Source: Acidobacteriota bacterium | Lineage (GTDB): Bacteria; Acidobacteriota; Blastocatellia; RBC074 | DNA length: 37,724 nucleotides | Assembly (NCBI GenBank): GCA_016789605.1 | Contig: JAEUQO010000193.1 | Coordinates: forward strand, 1 to 37,724 | Direction: 5' to 3' | Part shown: positions 1-8,664 of the stretch, in pieces | How positions within the stretch are numbered: position 1 is the first letter of the stretch | Layout of the letters: each line of letters starts with the position of its first letter | The notes under the pieces: model-generated | The model's input: the letters and a program-made list of their open reading frames with translations, nothing else | The model's database searches: none | Told to the model about the DNA's origin: nothing | Program-made: the position numbers and the translations under genes

Positions 1-91
1 GCAATCAATACCATTAGGGCTTTTCTTTCGTGGCGCGTCGTACGATACTTTGCGCGTTTTTCGTCACTCCGACATTTTCAACGAGAATTAT

Positions 92-490
92 ATGACTTTG
101 CCGCAAGCCTACGTGCCCGCGCACGAGCAGTTGGTGGTCGAGCTTTATGTGCGCGACCTGCGTTATTCGATTTCCTTCTATTGCCAGCTCGGTTTTGAGT
201 TGGTGCGCGAAGAGCCGGATTTTGCCGCCTTGTGCTGGCCCGAAGGCGAGCATTCCGCCCAGCTCTATCTGGAAGAGTTCAAACAGATGCCTTCGCCGCC
301 GCCGTTTCCGGTCGCCAACATTCGCGTGATGGTGCCGAACGTGGACGACTATTGGCGGCTGGCCAAACAGATGGGCGTGCGCATTTTCAAAGACATTGAC
401 GACCGCTATTACGGTTTGCGCGATTTCACGCTGGTCGGTCCGGATGGCATGGCGATTCGGTTTGCCACCAATCTGGCGGCTGCACATTGA
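92..490 (+). CDS. VOC (glyoxalase/bleomycin-resistance fold) family protein
   Basis: A 132-residue protein of vicinal-oxygen-chelate type. It has one N-terminal beta-alpha-beta-beta-beta unit (VELYVRDL then SISFYCQLGFELV) and a second unit (ANIRVMVPNVDDYWRL, then DFTLVGPDGMAIRF). The closing strand D-P-D-G-like turn (GPDG) is characteristic of the family. VOC proteins include metal-dependent lyases, dioxygenases and drug-binding proteins; the substrate cannot be read from this sequence. A reading frame opens earlier with TTG at 50, but ATG at 92 is preferred because the protein's recognisable fold begins just after it; the ribosome site there is weak. It is followed 70 bases later by a transporter gene on the same strand. 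The fold is fairly sure, the function unknown. Confidence 0.8.
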   Translation: MTLPQAYVPAHEQLVVELYVRDLRYSISFYCQLGFELVREEPDFAALCWPEGEHSAQLYLEEFKQMPSPPPFPVANIRVMVPNVDDYWRLAKQMGVRIFKDIDDRYYGLRDFTLVGPDGMAIRFATNLAAAH

Positions 491-519
491 GCAATCACCA
501 TTAGACAAGGTTCAACCCC

Positions 520-547
520 ACAAGGCCCCACAAGGCCCACAAGGCCC
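520..547 (+). repeat. Short tandem repeat of ACAAGGCCC in the leader of the MFS gene
   Basis: Three consecutive copies of the 9-10 base unit ACAAGGCC(C)C start at 520, 530 and 539, followed directly by ATAAGGA, which contains the ribosome binding site of the next gene. Each unit therefore carries an AAGG core like the true site. It may be replication slippage of a small segment; a role in translation is only a guess. Confidence 0.7.
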
Positions 548-560
548 ATAAGGAATGACT

Positions 561-1919
561 ATGCCCAACACCTCCTCAAACGGAGCCATTGGCCGGTTAA
601 CGCCGGTGCAATGGTTGATTTGCGTCATCGCCGTCATTGGCTTTGCCTTTGATACCTACGAACTGCTGATGTTGCCGCTGATCGCGCGTCCGGCCATCGA
701 GCAATTGGGCGGCCACGCGTTTGGTTCGCCGGGCTTCAGTCAATGGCGCGATTTGTTGTTTTATGTGCCGGCGGTGTGCGGCGGCGTTTTCGGGCTGCTG
801 GGCGGATACCTGACCGACCGTCTGGGACGGCGACGCGTATTGACGTGGAGCATTTTGCTTTATGCGTTTTCGGCGTTTGCAGCGGGCTTTGCCACGTCGT
901 TGCCGATGTTGCTGGTGTTTCGCTGCACGACGTTTGTCGGCGTTTGCGTGGAATTTGTCGCGGCGGTCGCCTGGTTGGCAGAACTGTTTAACGATCCGAA
1001 ACAGCGCGAATCGGTCTTGGGCTATACCCAGGCGTTTTCTTCGCTGGGCGGCGTGATGGTCAGCGGCATGGCCTATCTGATCGCCAAAACTGCTGCGTCG
1101 TTGCCGACCATTCACGGCGGACACGCGTCCTGGCGCTACTTGCTGATTTCGGGCCTGATTCCAGCGATTCCGCTGATTGTGATTCGCCCGTTTTTGCCTG
1201 AATCGCCCGTGTGGGCCGAAAAGAAAGCGGCGGGCACGTTGAAACGTCCCAGTCTGGCCGAACTCTTTCAACCGCAATTTCGTCGCACGACGCTGGTCAC
1301 GGCGGCGATGTTTGCGTGCAGCCTGGGCGCAGCGTTCGGCGCGATTCAGCAATTGCCGCAAATCGTGCCTGCGCTGGTGCAGGTTGACCCGGCGTTGCCA
1401 TTGCCGCAACGGCAACAAACCGTGCAAGCAACGGTCGCGTTGGTGCAAAGCATTCAGGAATGGGGCGGATTGGCAGGCCGCTTCCTGCTGGCGTTTTTGG
1501 CGATTCGCATTTTGTCGCGCCGCAATCTGTTGCGCGTTTTCCAGGTGCCCGGGTTGATCATCGTGCCGCTGGTGTTTATGTATCCGGCGTTGAACAACCT
1601 GACATTGCTGAAATACGGCATTTTCTTTGCGGGTTTGGTGACGGTCGCGCAACTGAGTTTCTGGGGCAATTATCTGCCGCGCGTCTATCCCACGCATTTG
1701 CGCGGCACGGGCGAAAGTTTTGCCGCCAACATCGGCGGACGCATGATCGGCACGGCGGCGGCGTTGTTGACGACGCGACTGACGGGCTTGATGCCGGGCA
1801 ATACGCCTGCGTCAAAATTGGCGTATGCGGCGGCGGCAGTCGCCTTTCTGGTTTATGCGCTGGGCGTCGTGCTGAGCTTTTTCCTGCCGGAACCCGCCGA
1901 AGAAGAGTTGCCGGAATAG
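561..1919 (+). CDS. MFS transporter, metabolite/proton symporter type
   Basis: A polytopic inner-membrane protein of about 452 residues with roughly 12 hydrophobic helices. The first helix has the FDTYELLMLPL pattern. The loop between helices 2 and 3 has GGYLTDRLGRRRV, the MFS signature G-x-x-x-D-R-x-G-R-R. A central hydrophilic loop (SPVWAEKKAAGTLKRPSL) separates the two six-helix halves, and a GG-RMIG segment lies in the second half. Members move small metabolites, acids or sugars with protons; the substrate is not predictable. Start: ATG at 555 and ATG at 561 are in frame; AAGGA at 550-554 sits 6 bases before 561, the better spacing. A short ACAAGGCCC repeat lies in the leader. No partner gene suggests a substrate. 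Confidence 0.88.
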   Translation: MPNTSSNGAIGRLTPVQWLICVIAVIGFAFDTYELLMLPLIARPAIEQLGGHAFGSPGFSQWRDLLFYVPAVCGGVFGLLGGYLTDRLGRRRVLTWSILLYAFSAFAAGFATSLPMLLVFRCTTFVGVCVEFVAAVAWLAELFNDPKQRESVLGYTQAFSSLGGVMVSGMAYLIAKTAASLPTIHGGHASWRYLLISGLIPAIPLIVIRPFLPESPVWAEKKAAGTLKRPSLAELFQPQFRRTTLVTAAMFACSLGAAFGAIQQLPQIVPALVQVDPALPLPQRQQTVQATVALVQSIQEWGGLAGRFLLAFLAIRILSRRNLLRVFQVPGLIIVPLVFMYPALNNLTLLKYGIFFAGLVTVAQLSFWGNYLPRVYPTHLRGTGESFAANIGGRMIGTAAALLTTRLTGLMPGNTPASKLAYAAAAVAFLVYALGVVLSFFLPEPAEEELPE

Positions 1920-2023
1920 TGACGGCTTGCGTTCGGCCGTCCGTGGGTTTTAGGATGAACGCACCCTCAAATATCTGACAAGCACGGCTTGTCGAAATTT
2001 CCCAAGGAGTGCAAAAGACACCG

Positions 2024-2398
2024 ATGAAGAAAACTGTTTCCGTCGCTCTTGTGATGTTGTTTGCCGTCGCGTTCGTCGCTGCGTCGTGGTTGGAATCCAA
2101 CGCGCAAACCGGCAAAGGCAAGGCTGCAGGCAAACCCGCAGCCAAAGCGAGCGGTGATATTGCGGCGCTGTATAAACAACATTGCCAGAAATGCCACGCC
2201 GCCGATGGCAAAGGCATTGAAAGCCTGGAACCACCCGATTTCACCAATGCCGAATGGCAGGCGAAACACACTGACAAGCAATTTGCCGACGCCATTCGCG
2301 ATGGCAAAGAAGTGATGCCCGGTTACAAAGACAAGCTGACCGCCGCCCAGATCACGGCGATGGTCAAATATGTGCGCGCGTTCGCGGCCAAGAAGTAA
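2024..2398 (+). CDS. Small secreted c-type cytochrome (class I)
   Basis: A 124-residue protein with an N-terminal signal peptide (MKKTVSVALVMLFAVAFVAAS, then a cleavage region near SNAQ). A short Lys/Ala linker leads to one haem-attachment motif C-Q-K-C-H, followed by AADGKG. The methionine in the later EVMPGYKDKLT segment is the expected distal haem ligand, and the terminal helix ITAMVKYVRAFA is typical of class I cytochromes. It should act in the periplasm as a one-haem electron carrier. The ATG at 2024 begins a good signal peptide; AAGGAG at 2004-2009 is rather far from it, and a GTG at 2009 is a poorer alternative. The partner oxidoreductase is not in the window. A strong terminator follows at once. 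Confidence 0.9.
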   Translation: MKKTVSVALVMLFAVAFVAASWLESNAQTGKGKAAGKPAAKASGDIAALYKQHCQKCHAADGKGIESLEPPDFTNAEWQAKHTDKQFADAIRDGKEVMPGYKDKLTAAQITAMVKYVRAFAAKK

Positions 2399-2421
2399 GT
2401 CGCCAGCTGCGGCGCAAAACG

Positions 2422-2469
2422 AAACCGGCGCGACTGTTTCTTTCAGGGAAACAGCCGCGCCGGTTTTTT
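2422..2469 (+). terminator. Rho-independent terminator after the cytochrome gene
   Basis: A 19-base stem (AAACCGGCGCGACTGTTTC paired with its near-perfect complement, one mismatch) with a 7-base loop ends in a T run at 2464-2469. It lies between the cytochrome stop and the stop of a convergent minus-strand MFS gene, so it may work in both directions. Confidence 0.88.
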
Positions 2470-2489
2470 ATTGCCATTGTCTGTGTGCG

Positions 2490-4058
2490 TCAGACCATTT
2501 CGTTGGCCAGCGTTTCTGACACTTCGGCGTCAGATTCTTCGCGGTGCATCAGGTCGTGTGCACGACCGGCAGGCACAAACAGCGCAATGATGGCGGCGAT
2601 CACCGCGACACCAAAGACGAAATAGAAGCCCACGCGCAAGGCTCCGGCCAATGACTCTTGCAAAAACATCGAAGCCATCGGCGAAAGCGCCTGCCGCGTT
2701 TCAGGGCGGACGATGGCGGCAATGTCGCCGTGTCCGGTGATTTGCGCGACTTCGAGCGGGGCCTGGGTCAGCAATCGTTTCAGCTTCCAATTCATCAGCG
2801 CGCCGATGATGCCCGCACCGAGAGCCGCGCCGATGCTGCGCGCAAATTGCACCGTCGAAGTCGTCAATCCCAGCATCGTGCGCGGAATGGCGTGTTGTGC
2901 CGCCAGCATCAAGGTGGCGATGGTCATGCCTCCGCCCATTCCGATGAAGGCGACATTCAACGACAAGCCCAAACGTGTCGTGTGTGTCGTGACCTGTGTC
3001 AGCAATCCCGTGCCCAACAGCATGCTGGCCATTCCCAGCAGCACCAGCGGACGATAGCCGAAACGCAGAATCAATCTGCCGCCGATAATCGAAGCGCAGA
3101 CCCAGGGAATGATCAACGCAATCAGAATCTTGCCCGCTTCTTCGGCGTTGGTGCCGATGACGCCTTGCACAAAGAGCGGCAAAAACGACATCGCGCCGAT
3201 CAACACCATCATCGCGGCGATGCCGTGCAACGACACGATGGCGACCATGCGATTTTGCAACAGCGAAAGCGGGATCAACGGTTCAGGATGTCGCCGTTCG
3301 ATTTGGATGAACCAAACGAAGAACGCAGCACAGCCGGTCAGCGCGAGCAATTGCTGCGGCCACGAATATTCCGCGCCGCGTTCAACCAGCAACAGCAAAA
3401 GCACCAACGCCGCAGACAGCGTCAGCATCCCGCCGTAATCCAGCGTAACTTGCGGACGGCGTCCGTACTTTTCGCGATAGCTAAAGGCGATCAGGCCGCC
3501 CGCTAACAGCCCAAACGGCAGAATCAGATAAAAACACCAGCGCCACGAAAAGCGTTCGGTCACGATGCCGCCCACCAGCGGTCCGACCAAACTGGCCAGT
3601 CCCCACATACCGCTGAACAGCGGAATGGTTTTGGCGCGTTGTTCCAGCGTCAGCAAATCGGCAATGATCGTAATGCCAACGGGGAAGATGGCGGCTGCGC
3701 CCAAACCCTGAATGACGCGAAAGGCGATCAATTGCGGCATCGAATGCGCTGCGCCAGACAGCGCCGATCCCAAAATGAACAGGGACAAGCCGCCAAACAG
3801 CGCGGGACGACGGCCAAACAGGTCAGAGATTTTTCCCCAGACCGGCGTCATCACCGTCGCCGACAAAATGTAAGCCGCAAACACCCAGCTATAGATTTCA
3901 ATGCCGCCCAGGTTGGCGATCACCGTCGGCATCGCCGTGCCGACGACGGTATTTTCCAGGGCGCTCATAAACAAAGCCATTGCGACGCCAAACAGCGTGG
4001 CAAATGTGCGGGGATGAAAAACAGAGGTTGTTGGTACTTCTGAATGGGTCTCAGTCAT
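2490..4058 (-). CDS. MFS drug:proton antiporter, DHA2 (EmrB/QacA-like, 14-helix) type
   Basis: A 522-residue protein with about 14 hydrophobic segments. The first helix carries [14 protein letters not shown], the DHA2 counterpart of the L-D-x-T-I-V-N-x-A-L-P motif, with Glu in place of the usual Asp. The loop 2-3 motif is [13 protein letters not shown], and helix 5 has the antiporter motif C-like [17 protein letters not shown]. Family members export lipophilic drugs or metabolites using the proton gradient; the substrate is unknown. ATG at 4058 is 10 bases after the stop of the upstream enoyl-CoA hydratase gene, so the two are probably cotranscribed; the ribosome site is weak, fitting translational coupling. 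No TolC or membrane-fusion partner is adjacent. Confidence 0.88.
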   Translation of the reverse strand: MTETHSEVPTTSVFHPRTFATLFGVAMALFMSALENTVVGTAMPTVIANLGGIEIYSWVFAAYILSATVMTPVWGKISDLFGRRPALFGGLSLFILGSALSGAAHSMPQLIAFRVIQGLGAAAIFPVGITIIADLLTLEQRAKTIPLFSGMWGLASLVGPLVGGIVTERFSWRWCFYLILPFGLLAGGLIAFSYREKYGRRPQVTLDYGGMLTLSAALVLLLLLVERGAEYSWPQQLLALTGCAAFFVWFIQIERRHPEPLIPLSLLQNRMVAIVSLHGIAAMMVLIGAMSFLPLFVQGVIGTNAEEAGKILIALIIPWVCASIIGGRLILRFGYRPLVLLGMASMLLGTGLLTQVTTHTTRLGLSLNVAFIGMGGGMTIATLMLAAQHAIPRTMLGLTTSTVQFARSIGAALGAGIIGALMNWKLKRLLTQAPLEVAQITGHGDIAAIVRPETRQALSPMASMFLQESLAGALRVGFYFVFGVAVIAAIIALFVPAGRAHDLMHREESDAEVSETLANEMV

Positions 4059-4068
4059 TACTTCGTTC

Positions 4069-4839
4069 TCAAGGTTGTTTTTGCAAAAACTTTTGCACGC
4101 CTTGTTGGCAATCAGGCGTCAGGCGCGCCAGCGCGTTCATTTCGACGCCCGCGCGCAAGGCCTGTTCAAAAGTCATGGCATCGGTTTGGTAGAGCAAGGA
4201 TTTCGTCAGGGCGACCGCCGAACCGCTCAAGCTGGCGACTTCCGCCGCGTAGGTTTCGGCTGTTTGCGCAAAGTCGGCATCGTCGCACACGCGATTGATG
4301 AAGCCGATTTCGGCGGCCTGTTCCGCGCTCAGCACCTGACCGGTGCAGAGGATTTCAAAGGCGCGTTTTTCGGTCAGGTTGCGGCGCGCAATGGCCATCA
4401 CCATCGCGGGCACAAAGCCTATGCGGACTTCGGTGTAACTGAAACTGGCGGAACGTGAGGCCAGAACCAGATCGCAAGCCGATGCCAGACCCGCGCCGCC
4501 CGCGAGCGCACGACCGTGCACAGCGGCAATGATCGGCTTTTTGGCTTTGCGCATTTGCAAGAGCAAGGCGGCAAAACCTGCGGCGTCTTCCAGATTGTCG
4601 AGCACGGTGGCTTGCGCGATTTTCTGCAACTGCGCGAGGTCCGCGCCCGCGCAAAAGTCTTTGCCCGCGGCACGTAACAAAATCGCTTTGACCTGAGAAT
4701 CGGCCTCGGCTTCGGCCAGCGCCGCTTTCAGCTCTGACACAAGCGGCGCGCTCAAGGCGTTGCGCTTTTCCGGACGGTTTAACGTGACCACCGCCACCGC
4801 GCTGCGCAGTTCAACGAGAATTTCCTGGTATTGAGCCAT
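4069..4839 (-). CDS. Enoyl-CoA hydratase/isomerase family (crotonase fold)
   Basis: A 256-residue crotonase-fold protein: [10 protein letters not shown] near the start, the CoA/oxyanion-hole segment [14 protein letters not shown], then [21 protein letters not shown] and [12 protein letters not shown]. The second oxyanion glycine and the Glu of TEVRIG (equivalent to the hydratase Glu164) are present. The first catalytic Glu found in classical hydratases (GGGCELA) is replaced by a GAGL context, as in LiuC/AtuE-type and some isomerase-like relatives. It probably acts on a CoA thioester in fatty or branched-chain acid breakdown; the exact reaction is open. The start at 4839 is chosen because GGAGA lies 8 bases upstream; an earlier in-frame ATG at 4893 adds an unconserved tail. 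It is upstream of, and likely cotranscribed with, the MFS exporter. Confidence 0.85.
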   Translation of the reverse strand: MAQYQEILVELRSAVAVVTLNRPEKRNALSAPLVSELKAALAEAEADSQVKAILLRAAGKDFCAGADLAQLQKIAQATVLDNLEDAAGFAALLLQMRKAKKPIIAAVHGRALAGGAGLASACDLVLASRSASFSYTEVRIGFVPAMVMAIARRNLTEKRAFEILCTGQVLSAEQAAEIGFINRVCDDADFAQTAETYAAEVASLSGSAVALTKSLLYQTDAMTFEQALRAGVEMNALARLTPDCQQGVQKFLQKQP

Positions 4840-4961
4840 CGAATTTGTCTCCGCAAATAGAGATGTGCAAGGCAGTTCGCCATGCAAGCGCAAAACTATA
4901 TCAGACGGTGATGCTCTCAGTCACAAACGGCGGTCAGGATGTAGGAGAAATGAGAGAGCCC

Positions 4962-5211
4962 AGATCGTTTTTCAATTCGCGTTACGGGTTGGCCACAGAG
5001 CCACGGAGGCTCAGAGAAATACTTAGAAACCTCTGTGGCTCTGTGCCTCTGTGGCAAAACCCGTACGCCAAAATGAAATCTGATCTAGATCGTTTTTCAA
5101 TTCGCGTTACGGATTGGCCACAGAGCCACAGAGGCTCAGAGAAATACTTAGAAACCTCTGTGGCTCTGTACCTCTGTGGCAAAACCCGTACGCCAAAATG
5201 AAATCTGATCT
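4962..5211. repeat. Two tandem 125-bp units with internal palindrome (REP/BIME-like)
   Basis: Unit 1 is 4962-5086 and unit 2 is 5087-5211; they differ at only three positions (GGGTT/GGATT, CACGGAGG/CACAGAGG, TGTGCC/TGTACC). Each unit contains a long imperfect inverted repeat built from GCCACAGAGCCACAGAGG and its complement CCTCTGTGGCTCTGTACC around a central GAAATACTTAGAAA. A truncated third start (AAATCGG) follows. Words like CACAGAGGCACAGAG occur as dispersed intergenic palindromes in many environmental bacterial genomes. Open frames inside are by-products of the palindrome. This block fills most of the 466-base gap between the hydratase gene and the sigma factor. Confidence 0.92.
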
Positions 5212-5305
5212 AAATCGGAGCTGACGCGTTGCTGAAGAGAGGGCAGTCCGCCGTCTGTGCTATAGTTTTTGGGCGGTCAAACTCGGCTAAAAAGGGAAGA
5301 CAACG

Positions 5306-5890
5306 ATGGATGTGACAAACACCCCAAGCGTTACACAACTACTGCTGGCCTGGAGCAACGGCGATGCGGAGGCTTTAGAACAGCTTGTGCCGTTGGTGCA
5401 AGCTGAGCTGCGCCGCATTGCCAAACGTTATATGAGACGCGAGCGAGCCGGGCATCTGCTGCAAACCTCGGCGCTCGTGAACGAAGCGTATTTGCGGTTG
5501 ATTGACTGGCAGAATGTTCAATGGGAGAGCCGCGCGCATTTTTTTGGTGTGGCGGCGCAACTGATGCGGCGTGTGCTGGTGGATGAGGCCCGTGAGCGCA
5601 ATCAACTTAAACGCGGCGGTGATGCGTTGCGGGTGTCATTGAGTGAAGCAGAAGAAGAGAGCAACGAACGCCCTATGGATTTGCTCGCGCTTGATGACGC
5701 GCTCAAGACGCTTGCCAAGCTCGACAGCCGCAAAAGCGAAGTTGTGGTTCTGCGATTTTTCGGCGGCCTTAGCTTGGATGAGAGCGCCGAATTTCTGAAG
5801 ATTTCGCGGCGCACTGTCGCGCGTGAATGGGATTTTGCCAAAACCTGGCTCTTTCGCGAACTAAGCAAAAATCCCATTCCTGGTGACTGA
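5306..5890 (+). CDS. ECF-type sigma factor, acidobacterial TIGR02999-like group
   Basis: A 194-residue sigma factor. Region 2 spans about residues 5-95 (TQLLLAWSNGDAEALEQL, AELRRIAKRYMRRERAGHLLQTSALVNEAYLRLID, then FFGVAAQLMRRVLVDEARERN). Region 4 spans about 125-190 (LDDALKTLAKLDSRKSEVVVLRFFGGLSLDESAEFL, helix-turn-helix RTVAREWDFAKTWLFREL). It directs RNA polymerase to a dedicated promoter set. In Acidobacteria this group is commonly adjacent to a Ser/Thr kinase with a C-terminal propeller, and such a kinase lies at 9671. Here three opposite-strand genes are interposed. No anti-sigma gene is adjacent. AAGGGAAGA at 5291-5299 is a good ribosome site, and TATAGT at 5261 could be a -10 box. Confidence 0.93.
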   Translation: MDVTNTPSVTQLLLAWSNGDAEALEQLVPLVQAELRRIAKRYMRRERAGHLLQTSALVNEAYLRLIDWQNVQWESRAHFFGVAAQLMRRVLVDEARERNQLKRGGDALRVSLSEAEEESNERPMDLLALDDALKTLAKLDSRKSEVVVLRFFGGLSLDESAEFLKISRRTVAREWDFAKTWLFRELSKNPIPGD

Positions 5891-5895
5891 GTGAG

Positions 5896-6288
5896 TCAGA
5901 GGCGATGCCAGGTGAAAAAGACGGCGAGGATCAGCCCCAAGCCGAACAGCAGATTTTGGGTGAGATCGTAGCGTTTCTTTCGCCGGTGCCAGATGTTATC
6001 GAATGGCTCTTCTGCTTTGGGATTCGTTTTGAAATCCCTCGCTACTTGGTAGGCCCATTTTGCGTCTGCCCGCCAGGCCAGCATTCCAAAGGCTGCGGCT
6101 GCCGCCATCGTGAAGATGGTAGTCAAGGCCAACCCCTTGTCGAGAACTGCCAACGCGGGCTGGGCTTTGCTGGTCAAGGTGGCATACAACACGCCCAAGC
6201 TTCCGACTGCGAACCCCGTCAGCAGCCTTCTTGCTTCTGCGTGCGATTGGCCTGCGCGTTGATGAAAGTCTGTGCTGCGCTTGTTCAT
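5896..6288 (-). CDS. Small membrane protein of unknown function
   Basis: A 130-residue protein I do not recognise. It has a short basic N-terminus, a helix about 22-40 (LLTGFAVGSLGVLYATLTS), a second about 48-72 (LALTTIFTMAAAAAFGMLAW), a charged cytoplasmic-looking segment (KTNPKAEEPFDNIWHRRKKRYDL) and a third helix about 107-126 (LLFGLGLILAVFFTW). The layout of few helices with a short charged loop recalls small membrane effectors but there is no diagnostic motif. The start is set by AGGAG 7 bases upstream. It is the last gene of a three-gene minus-strand set behind the subtilase, with its stop only 5 bases from the stop of the convergent sigma factor. A stem-loop lies between it and the protease. 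Confidence 0.7.
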   Translation of the reverse strand: MNKRSTDFHQRAGQSHAEARRLLTGFAVGSLGVLYATLTSKAQPALAVLDKGLALTTIFTMAAAAAFGMLAWRADAKWAYQVARDFKTNPKAEEPFDNIWHRRKKRYDLTQNLLFGLGLILAVFFTWHRL

Positions 6289-6353
6289 AGGATTCTCCTG
6301 TTACAGTTAAAGGAATCTCTCTCGTGAAGTCTTCCACGACAGGACAACTACGC

Positions 6354-6401
6354 GCTGTCAGCCGTCTGGGATGAGATAGATGGCCCCATACGGCTGACAG
6401 C
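6354..6401. other. Perfect 12-bp inverted repeat between subtilase and membrane protein genes
   Basis: GCTGTCAGCCGT (6354-6365) pairs perfectly with ACGGCTGACAGC (6390-6401) across a 24-base loop. It begins just after the subtilase stop on the minus strand and has no T run, so it is more likely an mRNA-stabilising or attenuating hairpin, or a protein binding site, than a simple terminator. Confidence 0.7.
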
Positions 6402-6411
6402 AATCGAACGG

Positions 6412-8586
6412 TTACGGCAGAGAGAAAAGTTCATCACAGGCGTCAACCAACTCGGTGGCAGCGCCGGAAAGCGAGGTTGTCGCCTCTTCCAGAAGCTCTG
6501 CGACTTCACGCGCGGTTTCTTCCGCCCGCTCGGCCAAGCTCTCATACAGCGTATTGGCTTCCTCTTCCGCATCTTCCCAGGCTTCTTTTAATTGCGCCGC
6601 GCATCTTTCCGCCGCCGCTTTGGCCACGCCGGTTGTGGAGGCCGCGATTGCTTCGAATTGACGCCATTGCTCGGCCAGGTGAGCGACGGTTTCGCGCTGT
6701 GTTTTCCGCAACTGATAGGCCGCTAGATGAGCAAGCGCCTGAAGCCGCTGAGGAGATTCTTGCAAGAAGCTGCTGAGTTCTCTTTTGGCCTCATCAACGT
6801 TTCGCCTTGGCATGGGCGGAATCGCGGATTCATCAGGCAACGGCTCTTGTAACAATCTGTGCGCGTCCACGATGCCTGCGCCAAATTGCCTCGTATTCCA
6901 GGGGGCTTCAATTTCAATCAGACCAGACCTGTCAATATAGGGTTGCGGGCGCGCGGTTTTCGTCAGCAAATGGCGGAAAACCTGAGCCAGCGATCTGTTG
7001 GGATAACGTGCTTGAAGCGCCTGTTTGCCATGATGCGCCAACCACAACGCCGCCAGTGAAGCCACATATGCAGCGCTAAACGACGTGCCGTTGGCGGCAA
7101 CAATGATGTTTTCACCGTCAGGTTTGAAATCCGCGCAATAGATGCCGACGCCCGGAGCAGAGACATCAACCTCAGGGCCGCGTAAAGACGCCGACCAGGG
7201 GCGATCTTTGATTGTGGTGGCCGCCGCGCAAATCACATTGGCATACGCTCCCGGCTCCGCGACAAAATCCAGGGCAAAGGGTTGGGCAAAGAATTGCACT
7301 TGCCCGGCTGCGGCGACCACGATGATGTCGTTCCTTGCCATAGTCTGCCGTTCCACAGCCTGATTGATGATCTCTTCCAGGTGAGGCAGAAAAGGACCTC
7401 CCAAACTGATCGAGATGACGTCAACGCGTTCCTTGATGGCGTATTCAATTGCGCGTGCCAGCTCTCTGTCCGAGATCAAAACTACGGTATTGATACAACG
7501 GATGGGCAGGATGGTGGCTTTGGGCGCTGCGCCTGTGAGCCCGACATTCGTGCCTCTGACCGGGTCGCCGAGAGCTGTGGGCAGAGACGTGATGACGGTT
7601 GTTCCGGGACGTGCTTCCGCGCTCACCATAATGGATGACGTACACGTGCCGTGAGTGCGATTCCATTCGGTCAGATTGCCCCCGAAATCGTGCAGCGCAG
7701 CATTGGGTCCGGTTTGCCCGGTCAGCACGTTGTGAGAACGTTGGCTGTCTATCTGCGCTTCGTCCAATTCCCGATGGTGATTCCAGCCGCTGTCGGGGTG
7801 AGCGATGACGATCCCTTCTCCCTGTGCGGGACGCCCCTGCTTAAGGGATTCCCGCCAGGCAGCTTTGACGTTCATGGTGGTCAACGGCCACTCGGTATCG
7901 TTCGGCAATTGCTCTTGCAAGTCATGTGGATCAACCGGCGAGAAAATAGAAAACGTGTTTGGTTGCTCCTGCGGCCGTTCCAGAAATTGTTCCGGCTGGA
8001 CGCTGGCAAAGTTGCACTGCGTTTTCAAGGCGCGGGCAAGCTGGAATAGCTGACGGTTGGTCTCTTGGCGCGAGATTTCCAGACGGACGACGAAATACCG
8101 ATCTGTTTTGAAATTTTGATATAACGTCTCAACCGAAATGCCTGTGTCTTGAGGACCGAGACCAAACGCGCGGCGTGCCTGTTCCTTGACCTGACTTGCG
8201 TCTGACGCCTGTCTGGTTTTGACAATAAATTGCGTCGGTACAGATTGCCAAAGCTGAGCCACTGTTTGAGGAGACAAATCCCTTGGCATGGCTCGCCGGT
8301 TGCGGTAACGGCTCCCCCAATCTTGCAGCAGTCGTTGTGTGTCAATATTGGGCCGGGCATTTTTGATCTCCGCAATGCGTGTGCGGAGGCGATGTTTCAC
8401 TCCGTTGAAAGCGGCGATCTTTTCGCGTTTTGCCGCTTGCCGCCGTGTCTCGAACGCGCTGCGTTTGGCACTGATCAGCGCGTCTACTTTTACTTTGGCG
8501 CGCTGCGCTGCTTCGGCGCTAACGGCTGTATTGCGAAGTGTTTGAATGTCGGGATGTGACAGAAACTGTAAATTGAAATTGGGCAT
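6412..8586 (-). CDS. Subtilase-family (S8) serine protease, apparently cytoplasmic, with helical C-terminal extension
   Basis: A 724-residue protein. Residues 1-240 are a charged, helix-rich region without a signal peptide. The S8 domain covers about 240-570, with catalytic Asp265 (AHPDSGW), His312 (THGTCTSS) and Ser502 (NGTSFSAAY). The oxyanion-hole Asn, normally in an A-A-G-N context, is Gln429 here (VAAAGQVQF). Residues about 590-724 are rich in Ala, Glu, Arg and Leu heptads (HLAEQWRQFEAIA, EDAEEEANTLYESLAER) and should form long helices or a coiled coil. With no export signal it likely acts inside the cell on regulatory or effector targets. AAGGAG 5 bases before ATG 8586 fixes the start. 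It is the middle gene of a minus-strand trio enclosed by a sigma factor and a kinase. Confidence 0.88.
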   Translation of the reverse strand: MPNFNLQFLSHPDIQTLRNTAVSAEAAQRAKVKVDALISAKRSAFETRRQAAKREKIAAFNGVKHRLRTRIAEIKNARPNIDTQRLLQDWGSRYRNRRAMPRDLSPQTVAQLWQSVPTQFIVKTRQASDASQVKEQARRAFGLGPQDTGISVETLYQNFKTDRYFVVRLEISRQETNRQLFQLARALKTQCNFASVQPEQFLERPQEQPNTFSIFSPVDPHDLQEQLPNDTEWPLTTMNVKAAWRESLKQGRPAQGEGIVIAHPDSGWNHHRELDEAQIDSQRSHNVLTGQTGPNAALHDFGGNLTEWNRTHGTCTSSIMVSAEARPGTTVITSLPTALGDPVRGTNVGLTGAAPKATILPIRCINTVVLISDRELARAIEYAIKERVDVISISLGGPFLPHLEEIINQAVERQTMARNDIIVVAAAGQVQFFAQPFALDFVAEPGAYANVICAAATTIKDRPWSASLRGPEVDVSAPGVGIYCADFKPDGENIIVAANGTSFSAAYVASLAALWLAHHGKQALQARYPNRSLAQVFRHLLTKTARPQPYIDRSGLIEIEAPWNTRQFGAGIVDAHRLLQEPLPDESAIPPMPRRNVDEAKRELSSFLQESPQRLQALAHLAAYQLRKTQRETVAHLAEQWRQFEAIAASTTGVAKAAAERCAAQLKEAWEDAEEEANTLYESLAERAEETAREVAELLEEATTSLSGAATELVDACDELFSLP

Positions 8587-8664
8587 GATTCTCCTTTGGT
8601 TGTGCCGTCATTGTTTGCGCGATTTCCCGCGCGATCTTTGATTGGGCTAAATCGTGTAAGGACT

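Noticed and set aside
14..508. Minus-strand 164-residue frame opposite the VOC gene
   Set aside because: It is an antisense shadow rich in His and Arg with no family pattern; the plus-strand frame shows a recognisable fold.
2658..3506. Long plus-strand frame inside the DHA2 transporter gene
   Set aside because: Composition rich in Arg, Gln and His is typical of antisense translation of a membrane protein gene; no motif.
4845..5201. Frames across the tandem 125-bp units
   Set aside because: They are translations of palindromic repeats, repeat the same peptide twice and have no ribosome site.
4962..5211. CRISPR array
   Set aside because: Only two contiguous long units without spacers; the inner symmetry fits REP-like elements.
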